Shown here: piece after piece, positions 34,801-48,038 of the stretch
How the letters are laid out: every line of letters begins with the position of its first letter
Position numbering within the stretch: the first letter of the stretch is position 1
NCBI GenBank assembly: GCA_019137255.1
Contig: WPDH01000123.1
Span: forward strand, 1-64,000
From: Corinectria fuckeliana
Taxonomy: Eukaryota; Ascomycota; Sordariomycetes; Hypocreales; Nectriaceae
Reading direction: 5' to 3'
Length of the DNA stretch: 64,000 nt
Translations under genes and position numbers: made by a program
The notes under the pieces: model-generated
The model's input: the letters and a program-made list of their open reading frames with translations, nothing else
Told to the model about the DNA's origin: nothing
Database searches by the model: none

Positions 34801-35759
34801 CACCCATCCACCCATCATCACCCGTCACGGCCGTCACCCACCTCACCCGTTACCCCCGCCGTCACCGGTCAGCACCATCATCCCGCCCGTCACCCACAAA
34901 CTGGCGCACCCACAGCCTACCCCCCTGGTCCTTGCTGCTTGCTCCTGGAAGCCCTGTCGCCCGGGGTGAAGCTGTCCCGGTCGACGAGGAGAGGAACCTC
35001 TGCAGTAGCACCAAAATTGCCCCCAGTTCAGTGCCACAGTTGGGGGGGGGGGAGACCGCCGACCGTCTACTCGGGGAGTGGGACTATCCCTCTCGACCTC
35101 TGCCGTTTGCTGGGCTCTCAAGCTCTCTGGTGGCTCTGGTGGTTCTTTTGCCCTTCGATGCCCTCGGGGCGTGCTCGAGGGAAAGATGCACGACGCCCTG
35201 GGATGGCTCTGGGGGGGCCTGGCGTGGGGATCCACTGACCCAAGACTCAAGGGTGGGTGTGGCCACCAAGACGCAAGACCAAGAGCCATAGCAATCAAGA
35301 CCGTACAGTAGTCCAGAAGGCCAATGTGATAACACCACCGCTCTCCCCAGACCCGACTCCGCGTAGGGCCATCTCCTCTCCTCCCCTTCCTACGTCTTGA
35401 TCATCCTCGAACTTGTATTTTGAGTCTCAAAATTTCTCTTTGCTCTGCTATCCGACACCTTCGCTTCGATAGCCTATTGCGGTTCCAATATTCGCTCACG
35501 AGTCTTGCCATCCATCGCTGAACTGGTCTTTTTTCCCCGTCGGCCTGGACATTCCATCCATCCTCTCCTTTTCTCCATACTTGACTCAGCACCACCCTAA
35601 TTGCGACCGATCCCCAACCCTCGATCGACAACTGACGCCTGCTCCGCACTCGAGGCAATCCCTTCGACCTCGATCACATCGTCGTTCATTCCTCGCCAGC
35701 TTATCAACAGCATCCCTGGCTGAATTGCTTCTGCCTCTGCGCTGACCGGGCACGAAAAG

Positions 35760-36340
35760 GTAAGCGCTACTCAGATATACTATCACCTCCACTGTACTGG
35801 GCGCATGTATGTGTGCGCATGTCCACAGAGGCGCACGCGCCACACGGAACGCACGCAAATCATCTAGTTGAGACGGGGAAAAGGCAGGCCGTGCATTCGA
35901 TTCGTCTCGTCTGAAGTTTGAGTCGAGCCGAGTTGCGTCCGTGAGGTTGGGAAAAAGGCACTTTGTCGGGTTGTGCAGTCGGATGTCTTGCGTCATGTGG
36001 CAGGTCAACCTACAGCTTACAAGCATTGAGCTTCCATGACATTTGCCTCAACGCTCGACGCTCGTCGCTCAACGGTGCCCTTGCAGCCTCCTGCAACGGC
36101 AACGGCCTTGCCCCGCCCGTAACGCCGTAACGCGTAACGCCGGAACGCCGCATCTCCTGCAGCTGGTGTCGCCACTGCCGCATTGGCATTCCTCGACGGC
36201 TACCCGCAGGCTCCTCAAGTCCGCACGGCGCCTTCTCCCTTCATTCCACAATGCTTCCTCTGTTGTTTCCAAACAACCATCATAACACAAACCAGTCTGA
36301 ACCTGAGTTCGCCATCACGGACACTAACATTTCTTCTCAG
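35760..36340 (+). other. Candidate 5'-UTR intron of the Ras exchange factor gene
   Basis: A strong donor (AAAAG followed by GTAAGC at 35760) and a strong acceptor (a CACTAAC branch site at about 36322-36328, then TTCTTCTCAG ending at 36340) define a 581-nt candidate intron about 310 nt before the start codon. Long leader introns are common in fungal signalling genes. A second pyrimidine-rich acceptor-like site ends near 36502. Transcript data would be needed to choose between them. Confidence 0.45.
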
Positions 36341-36613
36341 CTAGTTGACGCTTTCCACGGCCCGATTGGTCCTCACTTTTGCTTGGGCTATCCCAGTCTC
36401 TAAAGTACACGACCGTAGTCAGGACCAGTTCTCTTGCTTCCCGGCTTACACACCTCATTTGCCAACCGCTTCGCCCGCGCACTCTGCCCATTGCCGGTTT
36501 TTCTCTTTCAGACCGCTCCTCTTGGATACGACGACAAACTTCTTTTTGGAACACTCAGACGGAGCCTTGCTTGGGTGGTTGTTAACAACCCGCCTGCCTG
36601 GCTATCCCCCCCG

Positions 36614-36622
36614 ATGATCTAA
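36614..36622 (+). promoter_or_regulatory. Two-codon upstream ORF in the leader of the Ras exchange factor gene
   Basis: ATG-ATC-TAA is the only ATG between the proposed leader acceptor (36340) and the main start codon (36654). It ends 31 nt before the main ATG. Such a minimal uORF could lower or condition translation through reinitiation; that role is inferred from position only. Confidence 0.5.
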
Positions 36623-36653
36623 ACCACACCTTCAGACATCAGCGGTAATCGCG

Positions 36654-39600
36654 ATGCTGAGCAACCAATCGATGCGAGCCAGTCTTCAGGTGGCTCCTCT
36701 CACGATCTCAAAGAACCACGGCGAGTCGACGGGAGATGGATCATCAGCGTCGGATCCTGACAACAATCCCTACTCGCAATCACATATGACGCCCCCAGCG
36801 ACACCCAATGGCTCGCAGGAAGATCTCTCACCACAATACCTCGCCCCTCCCGTCTTCCACAACTTTCTGCGAGCCTTCTACCCATTCAATCCCAGCTATG
36901 CCATGTCCGACTCGAGCGTCACACTCCCTCTCAACGAGGGAGACGTCATCCTGGTGCATTCAATACACACCAACGGCTGGGCCGACGGGACCTTGCTTGT
37001 GTCCGGCGCCAGAGGATGGCTGCCTACCAACTACTGCGAATCCTACGATCCCGATGACATGTGCAGCCTCCTCAAGGCCTTGTTAAACTTCTGGGACTTG
37101 CTTCGAAGTACAACGGTCAACGACAGGGAAATCTTCGGCAACCAGGAGTTTATGAAAGGAATCATCGCTGGCGTGCGCTTCCTATTGGTGAGTTTGCTCA
37201 GAGTTTCTGCTAGTAGCTACCACCTACCTAGCAGTCGTTCGCATTGTACGTGGAGGAGGGGCTAATGTTTCCAATAGGAGCGAACAAACTGCCTGAACAG
37301 GGAGTCTCCCTTCATCCAGCGCAACGATAGCCTTCGCAGGTGCCGCAAGTCATTACTCTCGGAGTTGTCGTCGCTGGTCAAGTCGGCCAAGCGCCTGCAA
37401 GAACGACAACGGCCCGCGATGAGCCCCGTCGAGGATGACTCTAACGACATTGTCGACGAGATGATCCTCAAGGCGTTCCGCATTGTGACAAAGGGTGTTC
37501 GGTTCGTCGACGTGCTGGAAGAGGACCGACGGGCTCGTGCGCCGCCCTCGGTGACGGTTATGGCCACAGTGCTGGAGGAGTCTTACGTGCCGCCCACGCC
37601 ACCCGCGGACCAGTCGACGTTTGACGACCAGACGTCACGCACCACCAACGACGCGGACTCGCACTCGCAAGCCGCAACTAGCGTAGCCACGTCAGAGTCG
37701 AGCGAGAGCACCCAGACGACAATGGCCATTTTCAACAAGCGGCTGTCCTCCCTCGGCTCACCCACAGGCCCAAGCTCGCATCGTCTGTCGCAGAACAGCC
37801 TGGTCCAAGCTCACCGCTTATCCGCTTCCATCTCCCACAGGGTTTCCCTTGCGGGGCCCTCGCCTCTGTCTCGCGCCCATCACCTTGTCTCGGAGCGGCT
37901 GAATCGAACTCACGACACGTTCCTCTCGCATCTCGGTTCCTTCATCGGGCGCCTGCATCTTCAGTCTCAATCCCGCCCTGAGCTGGCCTCGGCCATCAAG
38001 CAATCCGCCCTGTCTGGAGGCGAGCTGTTAGCCGTCGTCGACGGCGTCTATGAGCACATCAACTCGAGCTCCGAAGTTCTGGCACAGGCGCGGGCCACCA
38101 TGTTCGAACGGATCCAAGACTTGGTCTTCTCGGCCCGCGACACCTTGGCTAATGCAGAGTCAGAAGAGGCCGACGTTATTATGCCCCAGGACAACAGCAT
38201 CCTCCTCATGTCCGCCACTGGCTGTGTCAGGGCTGCCGGTGACTGTGTTGCCAAGGCCAAGGTCGCTATCGAACGCATCGGCGACTTCGAGTTTGAGTTG
38301 GAGAGCAGTAGCCTCGGCATCGACCTGACCATCCTCGACGTTGCCTCCGAGGAACGATCAAGAACACCTTCGGTCTCTGAGCCCTCCACCGCCATCAGCG
38401 TCGACTGTTCGCACCGCAGTTCCTCCGGCTCATCTACCGCCGCTCCACGACGAATGACCCTCGTCGGTGTCGACAAGCCTCTCCCCGAAGTTCCCCAGGA
38501 CGCCACTACCCCTACTGAGGAGCAAACACCCCAGAACCCTTCCCCCGCCTCTTCCCGGCCGTCATCAGCCAACGACGATAACCTCTCAAGCGTGGCCTCC
38601 TCCTTTTCCTCCCTCCGGCCATCCCTCCCTCCTCTACCCAAGCTGGCGACCAGCCTGCCCCCCAACGACGACTACAGCCCTGTTGATAATCACGACAATG
38701 AATTCAACTCCACCTCCCGATTCGATAGTATGGTCGCCTCAAGCGCTGGCAGCAGTGCTACATATCTTAGCCGGGACTCTGAATCCAGCATTCTTTCGCA
38801 GTCCTCAACCCGCGCCACTACTCCCGACCACACCCTTGCCCCCAGGAACCAGCCTTCTATGTCTGAGCTAAGCGCTGGCGGCAGTTCGACCCACACAGAG
38901 GAAGTTGATGACGTCGAGTCAAGGCTCATGGAGAAGACTTTTGCCCACGAGCTTATGTTCAACAAGGAGGGCCTCGTGACTGGCGGGTCCCTTCAAGCGT
39001 TAGTCGAGCGTCTCACTACGCATGAGTCTACCCCCGACGCCATGTTTGTCTCTACCTTTTATCTTACTTTCCGACTCTTCTGCACCCCGGTGCGTCTGGC
39101 GGAGGCCCTCATCGAGCGCTTCGACTACGTCAGCGAGTCCACTCACATGGCCGGCCCAGTGCGATTGAGAGTATATAATGCTTTCAAGGGCTGGCTGGAG
39201 TCCCATTGGAGGGACGAAACTGACCGGGAAGCTCTCGGCCTCATTATGCCGTTTTCCGAAGTCAAGCTTGGCTCTGTTCTTCCTTCTGCTGGACGAAGAC
39301 TCCTCGAGCTTGCTCTGCGAGTTTCTGGAGAGGGCTCTCTGGTTCCCCGGCTCGTGTCTTCGATGGGCAAGACGAACACGTCCATTGCTCAGTATGTTCC
39401 GGCCGACACCCCTCTGCCTCAGCCGGCCGTCTCCAAGACCCACACCAACCTGCTGGCCTCATTCAAGAACGGAGCTGGCTCACCAACCATCCTCGACTTC
39501 GACCCTCTCGAGCTTGCTCGTCAGCTCACTATCAAGCAGATGACCATCTTCTGCTCGATCCTCCCCGAGGAGTTGCTGGGTTCTCAGTGGATGAAGAAGG

Positions 39601-40385
39601 GTGGCGTGGCCGCACCCAATGTCAAGGCCATGTCCTCGCTGTCCACGGACCTCTCCAACCTCGTGGCAGAGACCATCCTCCAGCACTCAGAGATCAAGAA
39701 GCGCGCCGCCGTCATCAAGCAGTGGATCAAGATTGCCCATCAGTGCCTCGAACTCCACAACTACGACGGCTTGATGGCCATCATTTGCAGCTTGAATAGC
39801 AGCACCATTAGCCGTCTCCGCAAGACATGGGATGTTGTGTCTGCCAAGCGCAAGGAGATGCTCCGAAACCTCCAGGCTCTCGTGGAGCCTTCTCAGAACA
39901 ACAAGGTCTTGCGCACTCGCCTCCATGACCACGTGCCCCCTTGCCTGCCGTTCCTTGGCATGTACCTCACCGACTTGACCTTTGTCGACATTGGCAATCC
40001 GGCCACGAAGCAAATGTCCCTCGGCAACGAGTCGGAGGAGGATGGCGTCAATGGCATCACTGTCATCAACTTCGACAAACACACCCGCACGGCCAAGATC
40101 ATTGGCGAGCTCCAGCGATTTCAGATCCCTTACCGCTTGACTGAGGTTCCCGACATGCAGGACTGGATGTCAGCACAGATCAAGCGAGTACGAGAGGCCG
40201 ACCAGGGCAACGTCCAGGTCAGCTACTACCGCAAGAGCCTTCTTCTGGAGCCTCGAGAGACGGCTCTTCGTCCTCCTCTGGAGTCCCAAATATCTCTGGG
40301 TGCTATGAACGCCAGTCGTACTGACCTCTTTGCTTGGATGTCCCGAGATCGAGGCGCCCAAACACCTACACCTGCGCCAGTGTAG
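36654..40385 (+). CDS. cdc25: Cdc25-type Ras guanine-nucleotide exchange factor (SH3, RasGEF_N, RasGEF)
   Basis: Exons 36654-37187 and 37278-40385 (90-nt intron, GTGAGT to AATAG, phase 0) encode about 1,213 residues. An SH3 domain (about 68-130) is followed by a long Ser/Thr/Pro-rich linker. A RasGEF_N domain (about 735-860) has the G-G-S-L-x-x-L-V-E-R-L pattern. The catalytic RasGEF domain (about 918-1160) contains PCLPFLGMYLTDLTFVDIGN. In this family the catalytic domain ejects GDP from Ras and so activates cAMP/PKA and MAPK signalling at membranes. The SH3, REM and Cdc25 order is that of yeast Cdc25/Sdc25 and its filamentous orthologues, and the length is typical. The open frame continues past 37187 to 37265 only as intron read-through. 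The start is the first ATG with a full SH3 downstream. The paralogue assignment is less sure than the family. Confidence 0.93.
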
Positions 40386-41790
40386 ACGTAACTTCTCCCT
40401 CTGAATCACCGGCGTGTTCAGGTCAACTAAAACTAAATCACCACCACGCGCGCACATATTACACTCATCAGTAACTACTGCATTCATCTTTGATACCCCC
40501 GATTTTTTTTTTCATGCTCTTTACCAGCAGATGGGAAAACATCGACATGTCCCTTATGACTACTATATACATCAACACAACGGCGTTATTCATATACTGG
40601 ATCATTTTGTCTTTTTTCGCTTTAAGTTTTATCTCGATTCATTCCGGGCTCGGGAAGCCGCACTTTGCCGCAGCGAGAGTCGCACGAATTTTCGGCCAGT
40701 CTTAGTTTCTCTGTACTCAAGCATCCCGCAAGCGACTCTGGAAGATTTCAGTGTGGGATTAGGGAGTCTGGAAAGGCAACGGAAAACCTCCATGTTGGAA
40801 TCACGGCCCGTCTTGGTCCCCTATTATTGTCCCCACGGCCATTGTTGGCTTGCAGCGGGAATTCTGGGTACTGAACCACATTTTTGCCCCTTAGCCTTGC
40901 CTAGTTTCTCTCACAGTCTTACTCTCTCTATTCGTGTTATTCTTCTTTCTCTATCTCCGGTCGGGTAAGGCGAGGTGTCGAAAAACGGCATGGGCCAGGT
41001 CCAGGAAGGATTGGGCGGGTTAGGCGGCTATGCCTTTTTCATGCGCTTGCTGTATTTTCTTAATGGTCTTAGGCGGCCAGGGATCTTGAGCTGCTGGGGA
41101 AAGGGGACCGAAAACTGTCTTCCAAATGCGGTAGACTCCCAGGAGCTACGAGGGGAATTGGTTGGGACGGAATGGCTTTCGTGCTGCCACACTAGGCAGC
41201 ACCTGTTGTATGTATCGACCTTGTTGTAAGATGGGCAGGTTGCCCAGATGAGGGAACGTCTCGCGACACCAAATGACAGGATTTGTTCAACAAAGTGTCT
41301 CTGCTACTATGATGTATGTGTGACGGTATATTGGTTTGATTCACTCGTGAGGACAGAAGGTTTATTAGGTTGGGTCTAGAAATAGGCTGGAGACTGTCAG
41401 CCGCCAACGCAACTTTGACGTGCTGCTTCCTACCACTGGCTTCTGGAGCTGGTCAAATTCGCCTCCTGGGAGTAAGCAGTCTACTTCAGGCGTCAATACT
41501 ACTGCCAGGACCGGCTGTGTTTTCGTTTACTCAGGATGATCAGCACTGGTGCTACTGGTGCCTCTGCTTCCCTAGGTACCTATGGTGTAGGTAGCGGGTC
41601 AGCACAGTACACGTCGCGACACGAAATCACTGGTACCAGACTTCTCATCTTAAGCTCTAAATTTGACATAGATTATGCTACGTACGACTCGAGAATCCCA
41701 ACACTCTAGGAGTCTACCGTTCAATCATTAAGTTGAGTTGCCGAAAGGGCAACGCGTTTGGCCCACGTACTACTACAAGCTCAAGGCGCT
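40386..41790. other. Convergent intergenic region between the Ras exchange factor and UNC-93-like genes
   Basis: About 1.4 kb lies between two 3' ends, T-rich just after the exchange factor stop as expected for a 3' UTR. A 184-codon + frame at 40414-40968 has no domain and lies in the probable 3' UTR. I see no additional gene or RNA. Confidence 0.55.
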
Positions 41791-43427
41791 TTACGACTCC
41801 GCGTCGACCGTCTTTTGCTCCGCAGGCAAAGCGATGACGTCTGCTATGGTCTCGTCGCTAAATTTGAGATCTTCCTCGATGGTTACAGAATCCTTGATGC
41901 GCATGAGGATGACGGGAGCCCCGATAAGAATCGAGGCGGCGAGACAGCCCCAGGTGGCGCCAAAGATGGTGTCGTAAGGCTTGCCAATGCCATCGAGACG
42001 CCAGAAGATGGCGGCGCCGGCAGATTGGATGCCCTTGTAGAAGCCTGCACATCCAAGTTAGCATAAAGCCTTGATTAGGGGCAATCGTTCACTTACCGGC
42101 CAAGTTGGCGGCCTTACGCCCATTGTTGGACAGAGCACCCATGTACCAGTACATGCATGTTTGCCACGCCGAATCAAAGAAGCCATAGAAGAAATAGAGC
42201 CACATAGGGCCGATGTACAGCTTGCCGCCGGCAGTCCAGTCAAGTGCCTTAAAGTCATCAGCTTTGGTGGCCTCGCGCGAGACTTGGTCCTTCTGCCAGG
42301 CATAACCACCGCCCCAGATGACAAATGTAAGCACAAACAGGACAAAGAGGGAAGCCTTAGCGCGGGTGCTTCGGCGAATCTTTCCAACATCGAGAGCGTG
42401 GCCGAATATGAAGGCGCCAATAATCTGGGCAAGCCAGTACAGGAGGTTGTTGAGAGCGCGAGTGCGAGTGTTGAAGTGGGCGGCGTTCATGCAGTTGTTC
42501 TGGTAGGTGTAGAAGATGTTAGAGGAGAAGAACATGGGGAAGAGTAGTAGGATCCAAGGAGAGTCGTGAAGGGTTTCCCAGAGTCCGATGAATTCTGTCT
42601 TCCATGAGGGATTCTTCATCAGGATGACCTTGGTGTTGTCTGGTCGAATGATTTTGTCGGCATCGCAGATGAAGAGGGCGATAACGGCGCCAAGGAACAT
42701 GAGCACAATGAAGGCAGCGTATGTTCCGTCGGTGACAGGGCCCGATGTCTTGTGAATGTTCTGGGCTAGGGGGATCTTGACATCGGTTTAGTGGAAGTTG
42801 TGATTATACGTCGGGAATGGAACTCACCAGAGAACCGATGACAGCGCCCGTGTTGAAGATCATCCAAAAGTAGGAAATGTAGCGTCCTTTGCTATTCTCT
42901 GGAGGATACGACATCATGATGGCACCTTGGGCGGTCCAAAGGAGGCCAGCACAGACACCTAGCAAAGCTCCAGAAAAGACGACAAAGCCAGTGTTCTGGG
43001 TGTGCGAGTAGCAGAGGAAAGCGGCGGCGTAAAGGCAGTAACCAAATCCACCGAAAGAGAGCGTTAGTCGTAGGCCAAGGCGGTTGGCAAAGGTACCAGC
43101 AAAGAAACCGACAACGGCAAAGGTGCTATAGAGGGCGGTATTGGCATGATCCTGGGCTGTGGCGTCGACCTGGCCACCTCCACCGAGACCACTCAAGGCA
43201 TTGAACATCCCAGGGCACAGAAAGCAAACAAAAGATACCATGAGAAGCTGGACCTTGGGCGAGGCATACCAGATCACGGAGCCCCTGAAATTGAAGCCTT
43301 TGTAGATCCAACCATGAGGGCGGTAGACATGCCCGTCGTCGATGTGAGTCGCGTCCGACGTGACGTGGACGTCACTGGTAGTAGGGTCGGCATACTTTTC
43401 GTCGGCCATGGTTTTCTCGTTGGCCAT
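41791..43427 (-). CDS. UNC-93-like (PF05978, formerly DUF895) major-facilitator membrane protein
   Basis: Three - strand exons, 43427-42828, 42775-42097 and 42044-41791, are joined by two 52-nt GT-AG introns. The second intron has a textbook GCTAAC branch site; the first ends in AAG. They encode 510 residues. An acidic and polar N-terminus of about 55 residues precedes multiple hydrophobic spans. Family hallmarks are NALSGLGGGGQ after the first span, the GRYISYFWMIFNTGAVIGSL segment at the exon 1/2 junction reading on into IPLAQN, and YFFYGFFDSAWQTCMYWYMG. Splicing is in frame throughout and ends in a charged tail. The fungal members are MFS-fold proteins of unknown substrate. UNC-93 in animals modulates potassium channels, so transport is inferred only. 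Confidence 0.92.
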
Positions 43428-46400
43428 AGTGAAAGTGTCTTTGATGAGTAGCTAGTCGGGAGATGGACTGTGGCAATGACAGAACCTGGTTTGCCCTGTG
43501 GGGTCCGAAGGAGGATGTCGACCTCGGAAGTAGGTCACAGGCCAGGAAATAAATTGAACAGATGAAGTGATGCCCGGCGAAGGCAGAGAGGGTGGGGAGC
43601 TTTAATGGTTTAATACAAGTAGGAACGGGCCGAGTGAAGAGTGTGAGAGTGTGACAGGATGTGAGTGAGTGACAGATGGGGCAAGTAGGGGTCCGGGTTC
43701 GGATTTAATGTAGACCTAAGTATGTAGGTCTAGTTCGTGGACGAGCTGGGGAAGACTAAAAATCAAGCCTGCACCAAGGACCCCGAGCTAAGGTAGCGTG
43801 GAGAGAGAGACGAGAAGCAGCCAGGGGCGGATGGCAGGTAGCAATCTGGTGATCGTGGCCACTGGGCAGCTATCGATGCGACAGACGGGGAGGAAACGGG
43901 ATGGAGGTAGATAACGTGGTAATAGCGGCAAGCAGGTGGTCGTGGTCGACGAGGATCCGCCGATCAGCCACTGTGAACGAGAGTGACGTACCGTGACAGA
44001 CTGTTTGACGGTCCGCAATAGAGACACAAGACAACCCACAGGCTACGTGACAACGCGGGGAAAGGGAGGTGGGGGGGCCAAGTTGGAGGTCTTGGAAGAT
44101 GAATGCAGAGATAGAGGTTGGTTGGTGGCTGATATCCGGGGGTCGAGACGCGAGATAGTGCAGCAAGGAGGAGTCGTAGGGACGCGACAAGGCCCGATAA
44201 ATTTGGCCCACCCCTGGTGCGTTGGAGTCAGAACAAGTCTTGTGGTATCTACGCAGGCTTTGATGCGCTGTGAGGTTGCTGTGCTAAGCTGAGCGCGATG
44301 TGATGCTGTTGGCAGCTGTGTTGCACCAAGTAGCCAGGAGGAGTCGTTACTGTATGACTGTGACAATTGGTCGCGTGGGTCGACCAACGCAGGAGAGCGC
44401 AGCAGTACGAACAAATTGGGTATGATCGTTGATGTTGGAGAGAGAGACTGGCGATGGCGATTTGGGACTTGGAGTTGGCCTGACAGAGAGAGAACACACG
44501 AGATGGAAGGAGCGGAAGGCCCACACACGACCCGGACCCGCGGGTACTACTTAACTTTCTTACGATTGGCAGCAGCAAAAACGGACTGAGAATTACCTCT
44601 GCTATGATAAGGTGGGACACTTCCGTCCAGTCATAAATGACTGCTATTGTTATCCCGCGAGAACCCAAATCCCTGGCTTCCAGGACCAGGGGTACAGTGG
44701 AGATGTCCGTGATGAGGCTTGAAGGCTATGCGGCCAAGCTTCCCACTGGAGACGAGAGCATGGACCCCTACCTACCCAGGCCTGCACACACTTTGTGTGT
44801 GCGTGTTTCGGTGGCTATTTTTATTTTTCGATATACTTTTATCTTGGACATTGACCGTTGGAGTTGGTCTTTACTTCGTAGATCATCCCATTTTCTAGAG
44901 AACATGTGATGAGATGCCTTTTTGAGAGGGATCATCCATGAGCCAGCCAGTTAGTGGGGCCTGTCAGAAAGTTTCCAGCTACCAGTTTGGGGTTGATTGT
45001 CAGTGGCACAACTGGCTGAAATGTCTTCCATTTAGGGGTCTAGGCCCGTGGCAGCAATGGATGTACTTTTTAGACATGGGATTGTCACTCCTAGGGAGCA
45101 GGTATTTAAATCGATGTCAGATTCATAATGCGGCTGCAATGAGTCCTGCAGCTCAGCGCATCTACCGTCGGGTCCTCCGCCTCCGGTCGTCTTCCAAGGC
45201 CTCAAACCTCCCCTTCCCCAGATTGATAAGGCTCCCCGCCCCCTAGGAGGAAAGGCCCGAATGGCCGCCCCCGTGATTGGCCTCTAACCCCCCCCCCCAA
45301 AGGCTCGTCCGTTGCCAGCGGGTTTTACAGTGCTTGACTCCTCAGCGCGGACAGGAACGGGTGGATGAATTGTTCACTTAAGGTTGTCCCCAGCGAGCAG
45401 TCCACTGCCAATCTGTCAGTAGGTATCGCTCCGAATAGGAAGGTGCCGTCTATCTAGTCACCGGCCACCAAACACCAGCCCAAAAGGCGGAATGCAGATT
45501 ATCGAAGGGAAGGCTACTGGTACATGCCATTCAATCCGTCTCATGACCTCCATTGAACGCCTTTTTGGGGATCGTCGCACGTCCAAGGCAAGGGACAATG
45601 GCTGTCTGGCTCTTACAGGCCAGTCATGTCGGGCACTGCCCAGGCGCCACTATCACGAGCCGGCGGCAGTACGCAGTAAGTTGTAGGCTAACAATAGAAC
45701 TGGTCTAGTCGAGGTTATCTCCATTGGATAACTTCCTCTGTAAGTTCCCGTGCCGAGGCTTGGTCTAAGGTCCGACTCGGGCCGTCCAAGTGCTGACAGA
45801 GGACTCGCCAGCTCTGCGAGTCATGCAACTGGGGTCGATTCAGTTAATTCGGGAACTCGAAGTCTTCGTAATTCTTCTGCTCAAATGCTTAAGCAACAAA
45901 CTCGTTGTCGTACCCTCACTCTTCAGCTTAGCCCAGCCAGCTGAACCGCACTACGAATAGGGCGGGTTCCGCTGCTGGGCATGGCATGTAACGTTTCCTT
46001 GCGACCTTTGCCGCCTTTCCCTACTCGTACCCACGGCTGCCCTCTTAGCACCGCTTGTAATCAATGAATGGAACCCTGAGCCTGGTTGCAGACCATGTGC
46101 ATCTGTTCATATCAAGCGCCTCGATGCCTCCCTATCGCTCTGCAAGCTGCATGGCACGATGCGGCGACTGCCCTGCCAGTTTCCCTGTCGTTATGGTTAC
46201 ACTTGAAAGTCACATCCATCATGGTACTGGTCCACAGTATCGGATGTCGCCCGGCTCATCACCGACCTGATTTGGGCTGAAATGGATACTACCAACGGGC
46301 CACGGTGACGACCCCCTGAGATGTTACCATCGATCGCAACCGCAGCCATCTGTCTCAGCACGACTGACGGCGGAGGAACCATGTGAAGATCGCATGGGTC

Positions 46401-48038
46401 GAGATAACCGACAAACCTGAGCCAAACCTCACATCTCCAAGAGCTCGGAACTCCTGGGGCCCTTGTTCGTAACCTAGCTCTCGATTGGCGAACTCAAAGA
46501 CTTCCTATGAGTAATGAAAGACAAGAAACATGCCTGGTACGGAGGATGACATGGAACCAGCCCCGGTTGTCCGCCGAGACGCAACGTTGAAGCACCTCCC
46601 GCCCCGAAAGAACAATGCTGGTGAAGATGCTCCCTTTGCGATGACGCACAGCATCGTGCCTCTGTTGTTCTTTAGCCTCTTCAGCCTCGCTTTCTTTCAT
46701 TCACGATGACTTCGAGATGTGTACAGCATCGTTGGGGATAACGATTAGGGGCCTTTGAAACTTACGATACATGATCGAATGACTTCCCAACCCCAATAAT
46801 TCAAGGATAGCATGCCCAACCCCACATATTTATCTTGAGTGTTTGCGTCAGTCCGTGCGTAACCCGCGCCAACGTTCCATTCAAAGGTCCAAGGCCGAAA
46901 GAAGAGCGGCATTGAAAGCGTCTTGGGGCTCCAAGCTGAGAGGCTTAACCATTTGAACGTCTTGGGGCTATGGAGGGACGAGCCAGGTCAAGGAACTTGG
47001 CTTAGGACTCATCCTTGCAGAGATCGGAACTGCATTGCATCTTTGGGAGTGCAATAAGTACGATAAGCGCAAAGGCGTGTATATAAGCCAAGATGATGCA
47101 ACGCACGTTTCGATGCTAGGACCATACATTGCTTCATAATCAATCGCTTGCGTTTCGCTACATGCTGTCGTTGATTAGACCGACACCTTCTGATTGTATG
47201 CCCTTGTAGAATATATGAGCTGTAACGGCCTGATCGCTGTAGCCTTTGATGCAGGGCATGACTAAGGAGTTTGTCTCCACTTTGTTTTTGAATCTTTCGT
47301 AAAAGGGCTTAATGCGCATATTGTGCTGAGGCTAAATAAACCTGAGATTTGAGTGTGGTTAGAGTACGTGTTGTGCAAAGCATCTAGATCTCAGGAATCT
47401 CAGACCTGCAACCAGCCCAGGCTCAACCAACTTCCCAAGTTACATCTGACTCATCTCCAGGATCTAATAAACTTGCCCAGTTTATATAATGCTTTGTATA
47501 AAGTGTTTCCCGGGCGTAAAGAACCTATAGACGGAATCTACAACCCTATCATGTGAATCAGAGAAAGTCTAAAGTACTGGTAATGCCCCGGTCATGCTGC
47601 AATGCATGTTTAAAAAAATGACCACTGGAATATTAGGATCTTAAGGAATACGCTCGAATAATTAGCTGGTTGTCGTTTGACAAGCCTAATGTATTTTCGG
47701 TTGTTAGTCATTCTCCTCTATTCGTACTTATTCTCCAACCAAAGCAATTGTCTTTTGTTGGGCGGGCACTCTGGGGATGACACCGTCACGCCACCAAGGT
47801 TGAGTAATTCTCAGGCCCTGATTGGCTCGGTAGGTGTCGGGTCTGCACCCCATGACATAACAAGCTCGCCCCTTCGGTTCTCCGGCTGCAAACGCCTTTA
47901 GCACCGAGATGCCAGCCGGGTTCGGCTCTGCTTTGCAATCCTCCGTCATAGTGCCGCTTCCTTCAACCCTCAACACCACGATCGCAAATCCGCATCCTAG
48001 ACCCCAGCCGCGCAATTCCTTTCCTCCATGATCCGAAC
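43428..48038. other. Intergenic region between the UNC-93-like gene and isa1; no supportable gene
   Basis: About 4.6 kb lies between two divergent 5' ends. Just upstream of the UNC-93-like gene (43430-44570) are purine-rich tracts, so pyrimidine-rich on the coding strand, as in fungal promoters. The rest has only short overlapping frames without domains. A C homopolymer of about 11 lies at 45288-45298. No tRNA or 5S gene was recognised. The last 150 bp before 48039 is C-rich promoter-like sequence for isa1. Confidence 0.55.

Larger units (their letters stand above)
28000..35300. other. Ordinary-composition region without a supportable gene (part 2)
   Basis: Another 7.3 kb without a convincing coding frame on either strand. 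The longest frames (210 codons on - at 32629-33261, 182 on + at 34743-35291, 173 on - at 33325-33846) are Pro/Ser/Arg-rich and have opposing frames of similar length, and none shows a known domain. The region holds short tandem repeats at 31871-31895, 33696-33720 (a GGCGGCTCAG pair), 33763-33790 (ACTTGGTGG units) and 34796-34815 (CCCATCCA units). The last kilobase or so may include the distal promoter of the Ras exchange factor gene. Confidence 0.55.

Noticed and set aside
34743..35291. 182-codon + strand open frame
   Set aside because: Pro/Ser/His-rich translation driven by CCCATCCA-type repeats, no domain, and a 151-codon frame on the opposite strand over the same bases. Probably non-coding or promoter DNA.
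37188..37265. Open frame continuing past the first exon of the Ras exchange factor
   Set aside because: Begins exactly at a GTGAGT donor. The in-phase acceptor at 37277 restores the continuous protein.
40414..40968. 184-codon + strand frame after the Ras exchange factor
   Set aside because: Lies in the probable 3' UTR, opens without a good start context, and shows no domain.
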